Shown: positions 29,012 through 35,056 of the stretch, one piece after another | How the letters are laid out: the number at the start of each line of letters is the position of its first letter | Position numbering within the stretch: position 1 is the first letter of the stretch | Notes under the pieces: generated by a model | Seen by the model: only the letters and a program-made list of their open reading frames with translations | Databases searched by the model: none | What the model was told of the DNA's origin: nothing | Position numbers and translations under genes: made by a program | DNA from: Oscillospiraceae bacterium | GTDB lineage: Bacteria > Bacillota > Clostridia > Oscillospirales > Oscillospiraceae | Reading direction: 5' to 3' | DNA length: 35,056 nt | Assembly (NCBI GenBank): GCA_902795345.1 | Contig: CADBKO010000037.1 | Coordinates: forward strand, 1-35,056

Positions 29012-29992
29012 ACGAAACGAGTGATTGTTGTTCTGCTTGCGCTGCTCCTTCTGTCCGGCTGCCTGGCCTGCGCCGGGAAGCCTGCGGCGGAACCGGCTGC
29101 CGCCATCCGCGTCGGCGCTCTCAAGGGCCCCACCAGCATGGGCCTGGTGAATTTGCGCAAGGCGGCGGAAAACGGCGAACTGACGGATACTTATTCCTTT
29201 ACCATGGCGACGGACGCCTCCGAGATCGCCGCCTCCCTGGTAGCCGGGGATCTGGACATCGCCCTGATCCCGGCGAACCTGGCCGCCGTGCTGTATAATA
29301 AGCGCACGGAAAAGGGCATCCAGGTCATCGACATCAACACCCTGGGGGTGCTGTACTGCGTCACCGGGGACGACAGCATCTCCTCCGTGGAGGACCTGGC
29401 GGGGAGGACCGTTTACCTCACCGGGCAGGGCACCACGCCGGAATACAGCCTCCGCTACCTGCTGGAGCAGGCGGGGGTAACGGACTGCGCCCTGGAATTC
29501 AAGTCCGAGGCGACGGAGGTGGCGGCCCTGCTGTCTGCCGATCCCTCCTGCGTCGCCGTGCTTCCCCAGCCCTTCGCCACGGTCGCCATGGTGCAGAACG
29601 AGGCTCTGCGGGAAGCCTTCTCCCTGGGGGAGAGCTGGGATGCCGCAGCCGGGGGTTCCCGCATGGTCACGGGGGTCACGGTGGTACGCACCGCCTTCCT
29701 GAAGGAGCATCCCCAGGCGGTGGAGCGCTTCCTGGCCGCCCATGCCGACAGCGCCGCCAAGGCTTCTTCGGACCCGGCGGGCACCGCGAAGCTGGTGGCG
29801 GAATACGGCATCATCGAGAAGGAACCGGTGGCCCAGAAGGCCCTGCCCAAGTGCGCCGTGAGCTGCATCACCGGCGCGGAGATGGAAAGCGCCCTGAAGG
29901 GCTATCTGGAGGTCCTGTTCCGGGCGGACCCCGCCTCCGTGGGCGGCGAGGTGCCGGACGCCGGATTCTATTACGCTGCCCCCAAAGCCTGA
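29012..29992 (+). CDS. ABC transporter substrate-binding lipoprotein, NitT/TauT-like
   Basis: The product is about 326 residues, with a signal peptide and lipobox LLLLSGC. The binding domain starts IRVGALKGPTSMGLVNLRKA and includes GDLDIALIPANLAAVLYNK, GRTVYLTGQGTTPEYSLRYLLEQ and FLKEHPQAVERFL, as in solute-binding proteins for small anions, sulfonates or pyrimidine precursors. The ligand is unknown. The start is odd: AAAAGGAG (28996-29003) points eight bases on to ACG at 29012, which would give (M)KRVIVVLLALL, a normal signal peptide. The nearest standard codon is GTG 29021, which loses the basic residues. ATG 28976 lies in the -10. Confidence 0.85.
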   Translation, partial: TKRVIVVLLALLLLSGCLACAGKPAAEPAAAIRVGALKGPTSMGLVNLRKAAENGELTDTYSFTMATDASEIAASLVAGDLDIALIPANLAAVLYNKRTEKGIQVIDINTLGVLYCVTGDDSISSVEDLAGRTVYLTGQGTTPEYSLRYLLEQAGVTDCALEFKSEATEVAALLSADPSCVAVLPQPFATVAMVQNEALREAFSLGESWDAAAGGSRMVTGVTVVRTAFLKEHPQAVERFLAAHADSAAKASSDPAGTAKLVAEYGIIEKEPVAQKALPKCAVSCITGAEMESALKGYLEVLFRADPASVGGEVPDAGFYYAAPKA

Positions 29993-29995
29993 TCC

Positions 29996-30724
29996 ATGTG
30001 GAAGCGCCTGGGCATCGCCCTCTTCTGGCTGGCCGTGTGGCAACTGCTGGCTCTGCTGATCCATAATCCCGTGGTGCTGGTGGGGCCCTGGGAGACCCTG
30101 CTGGCCCTGATCGACATGCTCCCCACGGCGGAATTCCGCCGTGCTCTGGCCGGTTCCCTGCTCCATATCCTGGGCGGCTTCCTCCTGGGCGGCTGCCTGG
30201 GCTTCCTTCTGGCCTTTCTCAGCTATTCCCGCCCCTTTTTCCGGGACCTGCTGGCCCCGGTGATCGGCGTGATGAAGGCGGTGCCCGTGGTCTCCTTCGT
30301 GGTGCTGATCCTCATCTGGGCGGGGAGCCGGGGGCTGAGCCTTTATGTCACCGCGGCGGTGGTGCTCCCCATCCTTTATCTGAATACCCTGGAGGGGCTG
30401 CTGGGCACGGAGGCTAAACTCCTGGAGCTGGCCACGGTCTACCGCATGGGCTTCCTTGCCCGCCTCCGGGGGATCTATCTCCCCGGGCTCCGGCCCCAGC
30501 TTCTGGGGGCCTTGGAGCTGGCCGTGGGCATGGCCTGGAAATCCGGCGTGGCCGCCGAGGTCATCGGGCAGCCGGCGGGCAGCCTGGGCAACAGCCTGTA
30601 CCGGGCGAAGATCTACCTGGATACGGACCGGGTGCTGGCCATCTCCGCCGTCACCGCCCTGCTCAGCTGGGGCCTGGGGAAGCTGGCCCTGCTGGCTTTG
30701 CGGAAGGGGGGACGGAAGAAATGA
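29996..30724 (+). CDS. ABC transporter permease, NitT/TauT-like
   Basis: This 242-residue membrane protein has about six helices. The cytoplasmic coupling (EAA) loop ELATVYRMGFLARLRGIYLPGLRPQLLGAL lies near 142-170, followed by WKSGVAAEVIGQPAGSLGNSLYRA. These are typical of SsuC/TauC/NrtB-type permeases, which act as dimers with one ATPase pair. It starts three bases after the stop of the binding protein gene and overlaps the ATPase gene by ATGA. Confidence 0.92.
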   Translation: MWKRLGIALFWLAVWQLLALLIHNPVVLVGPWETLLALIDMLPTAEFRRALAGSLLHILGGFLLGGCLGFLLAFLSYSRPFFRDLLAPVIGVMKAVPVVSFVVLILIWAGSRGLSLYVTAAVVLPILYLNTLEGLLGTEAKLLELATVYRMGFLARLRGIYLPGLRPQLLGALELAVGMAWKSGVAAEVIGQPAGSLGNSLYRAKIYLDTDRVLAISAVTALLSWGLGKLALLALRKGGRKK

Positions 30725-31305
30725 CCCTCACCCTGTCGGAGGTCAGCAAATCCTTCGGGGGCGTACCCGTGCTGGAAAGCATATCCTTCACCCTGGAACC
30801 GGGGAAAAGCCTGTGCGTCACCGGCCCCAGCGGCTGCGGCAAGACCACCCTCCTGCGCGTCATCCTGGGTCTGGAGCAGCCGGACGGGGGAGAGGTGCGC
30901 TGGTCCGGCGGAACGCCCGGGCGCTTTGGCGTCCTGTTCCAGGAGGACCGGCTTTTCGACGGCCTGGACGCGGTGGAGAACCTGCGCCTGGCCACGGGGG
31001 AGAAGGACCGGAGGGCGCTGAAAGCCGCTCTGGGGCAGCTCCTGCCGGAGGAAGCCCTGGGCCGCGCCGTATCCGCCCTTTCCGGCGGTCAGCGGCGGCG
31101 GGTGGCCCTGGTCCGGGCCCTGCGGCCCGGCGGGGAAGCGGTGCTGCTGGACGAGCCCTTCACCGGGCTGGACGCGGCTGCCGCCGCCCGGGCGGGCGAT
31201 TATATCCGCCGGGAGATCGGGGACCGGCCCCTGCTCCTGGCCCTGCACCGGAAGGACATCCCCGACTGGTGCGACGATATCCTTGTCCTCGGCGCGGAGG
31301 CGTGA
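30721..31305 (+). CDS. ABC transporter ATP-binding protein, NitT/TauT-like (short)
   Basis: This 194-residue ATPase energises the preceding permease. It has Walker A GPSGCGKTT, a Q-loop LFQEDRLFD, signature ALSGGQRRRVALVRAL, Walker B AVLLDEPFTGLD and the switch His in LLALHRKD. It is about 50 residues shorter than usual for the family because it ends soon after the H-loop. All catalytic motifs are present, so it is probably functional. It is the last gene of the three-gene importer operon. Confidence 0.93.
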   Translation: MTLTLSEVSKSFGGVPVLESISFTLEPGKSLCVTGPSGCGKTTLLRVILGLEQPDGGEVRWSGGTPGRFGVLFQEDRLFDGLDAVENLRLATGEKDRRALKAALGQLLPEEALGRAVSALSGGQRRRVALVRALRPGGEAVLLDEPFTGLDAAAAARAGDYIRREIGDRPLLLALHRKDIPDWCDDILVLGAEA

Positions 31306-31347
31306 GCCTCCGATCTTGATATGCAAATTCTAACATAGGAGAGAAAT

Positions 31348-33180
31348 ATGAGCAGACTGAGTATCGTGACCAAAAACCGCTCCCAGGAGACGGTGGAGGA
31401 GCTTTACCGGGATGCGGAACGGCGCATACAGGCAAGCCAGCCGGGTCTCTGCCCCGTGGACCTGGCCAAGAGCTTCCTGCATATCTGCCATTCCCAGTCC
31501 TGCGGGAAATGCACCCCCTGCCGGATCGGCCTGGGACAGCTGGAAGACCTGATGGAGACCGTGCTGGACGGCACCGGCGAACTGGAGACCCTGGACCTGA
31601 TCGAAACGACCGCCGAGAGCATCTTTGCCAGCGCGGACTGCGCCATCGGACAGGAAGCTGCCCGCATGGTCCTGAAAGGCGTCAAGGGCTTCCGGGACGA
31701 CTATGAGGAGCATATCCTCCATGGCCGCTGCCTGGGCATCCAGAACCAGCCCGTTCCCTGCGTGGCCCTGTGTCCCGCCCATGTGGACATCCCCGGCTAC
31801 ATCTCCCTCATCTTCGAGGGCCGCTATGCCGACGCGGTGCAGCTCATCCGGAAGGACAATCCCCTGCCCGCCACCTGCGGCCTCATCTGCGAGCATCCCT
31901 GCGAGGTGCGCTGCCGCCGGACCATGGTGGACGATCCCATCAACATCCGCGGCCTGAAGCGCTTCGCCGTGGAGCACGAGGGGGAGATCCCCACGCCGGA
32001 GTGCGCCCCTGCCACCGGCAAGAAGGTCGCCGTCGTGGGCGGCGGTCCCTCCGGCCTCAGCGCCGCCTATTACCTCTCCCTTATGGGGCATAGCGTGACC
32101 GTCTACGAGCAGCGCAAGCAGCTGGGCGGCATGCTGCGGTACGGCATCCCCAGCTATCGCCTTCCCCGGGAGGCGCTGGATCATGAGATCGAGGGCCTGA
32201 TGAAATCCGGCTTCAAGGCCGTCTGCAATGTCTCCGTGGGCACGGACCTGACCATGGAGCAGCTGAAAAAGGAATACGACGCCGTTTATATCGCCATCGG
32301 CGCCCATACGGACCGGAAAATGGGCATCGAGGGGGAGGACGCCAAGGGCGTCATCTCCGCCGTGGAGATGCTCCGGGCCATCGGTGACAACGAGTATCCG
32401 GATTACAGCGGCATGGACATCGTGGTCGTGGGCGGCGGCAACGTGGCCATGGACGTGGCCCGCAGCGCCGTGCGCTGCGGCGCGAAGACCGTGCGCATCG
32501 CCTATCGCCGCCGCAAGGCGGACATGACTGCCCTTCCCGAGGAAGTGGAGGGCGCCATCGCCGACGGCTGCGAGATCGTGGAGCTCCACGCCCCCCTGCG
32601 TATCGAGAAGGACGCCGAGGGCAAGGTGGCAGCCCTGTGGGTCAAGCCCCAGATCGTCGGCCCCATCTCCGGCGGGCGGCCCGCCCCGGTGAATTCCTCC
32701 AAGGAAGAAGTGCGCCTGGCCTGTGACCGGGTGCTCATCGCCATCGGCCAGGGCATCGACAGCCAGAAGTTCGGTGACTACGGCATCCCCGTGAAGCGCG
32801 GCGCCATCGCGGCCATGGAGAGCGGCGAGATCGCCAGCATGGACGGCGTATTCTCCGGCGGCGACTGCGTGACCGGACCCGCCACGGTCATCCGGGCCAT
32901 CGCCGGCGGCAAGGTGGCGGCTGCCAACATCGACGAGTTCCTGGGCTTCCACCATGAGATCACCTCCAAGGTGGTCATCCCCCGCATCCGCTTCGATGAC
33001 CATGAACCCATGGGCCGGGTGAACATGACCGAGCGGCCCGCCGCGGAGCGGAAATGCGATTTCAAGCTCATGGAATACTGCATGACCGAGGAAGAGGCGC
33101 ATCAGGAGTCCTCCCGCTGCCTCCATTGCGACCACTTCGGCTACGGCATCTTTAAGGGAGGCAGGGAAGCAAAATGGTAA
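31348..33180 (+). CDS. GltD-like NAD(P)H flavoprotein with NuoF-type [4Fe-4S] module
   Basis: This 610-residue protein starts with a NuoF C-terminal-like cluster module: CHSQSCGKCTPCR (Cys 47, 52, 55, 58) plus a later Cys in DCAIG. It continues with a GltD-type region: cluster Cys in CVALCPAHVDIPGY and CGLICEHPCEVRCRR, an FAD loop VAVVGGGPSGLSAAYY (about 229), an NAD(P)H loop IVVVGGGNVAMDVARSA, and the closing FAD motif GVFSGGDCVTGPATVIRAI. It lacks the FMN domain of full NuoF. It overlaps the hydrogenase gene by 7 bp. It probably passes electrons between NAD(P)H and the hydrogenase, possibly by flavin-based bifurcation. AGGAGAG precedes the ATG. Confidence 0.9.
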   Translation: MSRLSIVTKNRSQETVEELYRDAERRIQASQPGLCPVDLAKSFLHICHSQSCGKCTPCRIGLGQLEDLMETVLDGTGELETLDLIETTAESIFASADCAIGQEAARMVLKGVKGFRDDYEEHILHGRCLGIQNQPVPCVALCPAHVDIPGYISLIFEGRYADAVQLIRKDNPLPATCGLICEHPCEVRCRRTMVDDPINIRGLKRFAVEHEGEIPTPECAPATGKKVAVVGGGPSGLSAAYYLSLMGHSVTVYEQRKQLGGMLRYGIPSYRLPREALDHEIEGLMKSGFKAVCNVSVGTDLTMEQLKKEYDAVYIAIGAHTDRKMGIEGEDAKGVISAVEMLRAIGDNEYPDYSGMDIVVVGGGNVAMDVARSAVRCGAKTVRIAYRRRKADMTALPEEVEGAIADGCEIVELHAPLRIEKDAEGKVAALWVKPQIVGPISGGRPAPVNSSKEEVRLACDRVLIAIGQGIDSQKFGDYGIPVKRGAIAAMESGEIASMDGVFSGGDCVTGPATVIRAIAGGKVAAANIDEFLGFHHEITSKVVIPRIRFDDHEPMGRVNMTERPAAERKCDFKLMEYCMTEEEAHQESSRCLHCDHFGYGIFKGGREAKW

Positions 33181-34907
33181 ACGTAACGATCGACGGCAAG
33201 ACCATCCAGGTGCCGGAGCGCACCAGGATCCTGGATGCCGCCCGCATGGCCGGCGTCAATATCCCCACCCTTTGCTACTGGGAAGGGCTGAATGAGATCG
33301 GCGCATGCCGCGTCTGCGTGGTGGAGGTGGAGGGATACAACAAGCTCTTCACCGCCTGCAACAACACCGTGGACGAGGGCATGGTCATCCATACCAATTC
33401 CGCGAAGGCCTGGAAGGCCCGGCGCACCAATGTGGAGCTGATCCTTTCGGAGCACAATTCCAACTGCGCCACCTGCATCCGCAGCGGCAACTGCTCCCTG
33501 CAGACCATCGCCAACGAGATGGGCATCTTCGAGCTGCCCTTCCCCAAGAAGGTCCCCGCCAAAAAGCAGAAGGGCAATTTCCCCCTGGTGCGGGATTATA
33601 CCAAGTGCATCAAGTGCATGCGCTGCATCCAGGTCTGCGACCAGATCCAGGCCAGCAACATCTGGGACGTGGTGAACACCGGCGCCAAGACCACCGTGGA
33701 CGTGCGCTCCGCCTACCGGCTGGAGGACTCCAAGTGCGCCCTCTGCGGCCAGTGCATCACCCACTGTCCCGTGGGCGCCCTGCATGAGCGGGACGACGTG
33801 CAGAAGGTGATGGACGCCATCAACGACCCGAAGAAGGTCACGGTGGTGCAGATCGCCCCCTCCATCCGCACCGCCTGGGGCGAACCCTTCGGCCTCAAGC
33901 CGGAGCAGGCCACCGTGGAGCGGCTCTGCGAAGCCCTGAAGATGATGGGCGTGGACTATGTGTTCGACACCAACTTCTCCGCCGACCTCACCATCATGGA
34001 GGAGGGCAGCGAATTCCTGGAGAGGATGAAGCACAAGGACACGGCGAAATTCCCCATGTTCACCTCCTGCTGCCCCGGCTGGGTCCGGTTCCTGAAGGGG
34101 CATTATCCCGAGCTTCAGGATAACCTCTCCACCGCCAAGAGCCCCCAGCAGATGTTCGGCGCGGTGGCCAAGAGCTACTACGCGGAGATCCTGAACAAGG
34201 ACCCCAAGGACATCTACTGCATCTCCATCATGCCCTGCCTCGCCAAGAAGCATGAGTGCGCCATCCCCGTGATGAACGACGCCTGCGGCGAGCCGGATGT
34301 GGACGTGGCCCTCACCACCCGGGAGGTGGACCGCCTCATCGCCACCCATCATATCCTCCCCGGGGAGATCCCGGAGCGTCCGCTGGACCTGCCTCTGGGC
34401 ATCGGCTCCGGCGCCGGCAACATCTTCGGCGCCACCGGCGGCGTCATGGAGGCCGCCCTCCGCACCGCCTATGCGCTCGTGATCGGCAAGAACCCTGAGC
34501 CCGACCTGTTCCATGACGTGCGGGGCATGGACGGCTGGAAGGAAGCCACCTACGACCTGGCGGGGACCCCCGTGCGCGTGGCGGTGGTCAACGGCCTGGG
34601 CAACGCGGACAAACTCATCAAGGCCATCCAAAAGGGCGAGGTGGAGTATGACTTCGTGGAAGTCATGGCCTGCCCCGGCGGCTGCGTGGGCGGCGGCGGC
34701 CAGCCCATCCATGACCGGCAGTTCTGCGCCCCGGCCCGGGCGGACTGGCTCTATGAGCAGGATCGGAACATGACCCTCCGCTTCAGCCATGAGAACCCCT
34801 CCATCACGGCTGTCTACAAGGACTATTTCGGCGCGCCTCTCTCCGAGAAGAGCCACCATCTCCTCCATACCGATCACCACGGCTGGAAGATGCCGGGTGA
34901 GGAATGA
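33174..34907 (+). CDS. [FeFe] hydrogenase, NuoG-like modular catalytic subunit
   Basis: This 577-residue enzyme catalyses reversible H2 formation. It has an N-terminal [2Fe-2S] domain (LCYWEGLNEIGACRVC and a later Cys in FTAC) and a His-ligated cluster HNSNCATCIRSGNC. Two [4Fe-4S] clusters follow (CIKCMRCIQVCD, CALCGQCITHCPVGA). The H-cluster motifs are TSCCPGW (297-303), IMPCLAKKHE (Cys355) and EVMACPGGCVGGGGQP (Cys500, Cys504). All are intact. It is the complex group A type usually linked to NAD(P)H through a partner, here the overlapping upstream flavoprotein. No hydE, hydF or hydG maturation gene is in the window. There is no signal peptide, so it is cytoplasmic. Confidence 0.96.
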   Translation: MVNVTIDGKTIQVPERTRILDAARMAGVNIPTLCYWEGLNEIGACRVCVVEVEGYNKLFTACNNTVDEGMVIHTNSAKAWKARRTNVELILSEHNSNCATCIRSGNCSLQTIANEMGIFELPFPKKVPAKKQKGNFPLVRDYTKCIKCMRCIQVCDQIQASNIWDVVNTGAKTTVDVRSAYRLEDSKCALCGQCITHCPVGALHERDDVQKVMDAINDPKKVTVVQIAPSIRTAWGEPFGLKPEQATVERLCEALKMMGVDYVFDTNFSADLTIMEEGSEFLERMKHKDTAKFPMFTSCCPGWVRFLKGHYPELQDNLSTAKSPQQMFGAVAKSYYAEILNKDPKDIYCISIMPCLAKKHECAIPVMNDACGEPDVDVALTTREVDRLIATHHILPGEIPERPLDLPLGIGSGAGNIFGATGGVMEAALRTAYALVIGKNPEPDLFHDVRGMDGWKEATYDLAGTPVRVAVVNGLGNADKLIKAIQKGEVEYDFVEVMACPGGCVGGGGQPIHDRQFCAPARADWLYEQDRNMTLRFSHENPSITAVYKDYFGAPLSEKSHHLLHTDHHGWKMPGEE

Positions 34908-34925
34908 TCCCCAAATAACGTAGAA

Positions 34926-34962
34926 AATGCCGGACCCGCTCTGCGGGTCCGGCATTGTTTGT
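34926..34962 (+). terminator. Terminator after the hydrogenase gene
   Basis: AATGCCGGACCCGC and GCGGGTCCGGCATT form a perfect 14-bp stem with a TCT loop, followed by GTTTGT. Confidence 0.7.
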
Positions 34963-34969
34963 AAAGGAA

Positions 34970-34992
34970 AACCACCGGCCGTGCCGGTGGTT
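34970..34992. terminator. Second hairpin near the window end
   Basis: AACCACCGGC (34970-34979) pairs with GCCGGTGGTT (34983-34992). The T-content on either side is poor. It may be a backup for the hydrogenase terminator or belong to a gene entering from beyond the window. The last 60 bases carry AAAGGAGG on the minus strand (35030-35037) but no gene I can support. Confidence 0.4.
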
Positions 34993-35056
34993 CCAAAAAG
35001 CTTTAGCTATGCAAAGAAAAAAGTGTCCTCCTTTGGTATTATGGGTGTGGTTCGCC

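Overview
The window reads as chromosome from a high-GC, obligately anaerobic member of the Firmicutes, probably a gut Clostridia lineage of the Oscillospirales or Lachnospirales kind. This is inferred from AGGAGG-type ribosome binding sites, an [FeFe] hydrogenase, ferredoxin-tailed aldo/keto reductases, SLH domains, an OhrR/flavodoxin/peroxidase operon and gene families typical of that group. No rRNA, tRNA, CRISPR array or prophage was seen.

Layout. 1-1520: end of an OmpR-type response regulator and its histidine kinase. 1521-3940: an AT-richer insert-like block with an ABC exporter and a palindromic repeat. 3943-6831 (minus): an operon of VTC-domain protein, DUF4956 membrane protein and a beta-helix lipoprotein, preceded by an 11-bp-period direct repeat that looks like an OmpR/CiaR-type operator. 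7072-14058: a redox and stress block with two ferredoxin-tailed aldo/keto reductases, an SLH-flavodoxin-cyclophilin-like surface lipoprotein, a sugar acetyltransferase, and an autoregulated ohrR-flavodoxin-glutathione peroxidase operon, plus a solitary two-helix pilin-like protein. 14183-18692: a queuosine-precursor-type transporter and a short-chain dehydrogenase behind a MITE-like element, a serine hydrolase and an HD-GYP protein.

18702-20769 holds the most unusual unit: a small uncharacterised protein, a 153-nt structured stretch bounded by a perfect 20-bp inverted repeat, and a stand-alone reverse transcriptase. The layout resembles retrons and ncRNA-linked defence RTs, but the RT lacks the usual retron motifs. 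20841-23294 is an ECF sigma operon with a membrane partner and a degenerate kinase-like protein, followed by a large solute-binding lipoprotein (23595-25850).

25908-27559 (minus) is a YczE-like membrane domain fused to a cytidylate-kinase-like domain, expressed through a long leader with an intrinsic terminator. 27626-28897 is an Ldh-family dehydrogenase. 28949-31305 is a NitT/TauT-type ABC importer operon whose first gene seems to begin at a non-standard codon. 31348-34907 pairs a NuoF-cluster/GltD-like flavoprotein with a complex [FeFe] hydrogenase. Promoters were found by eye; many carry an extended -10 of the form TGGTATAAT.
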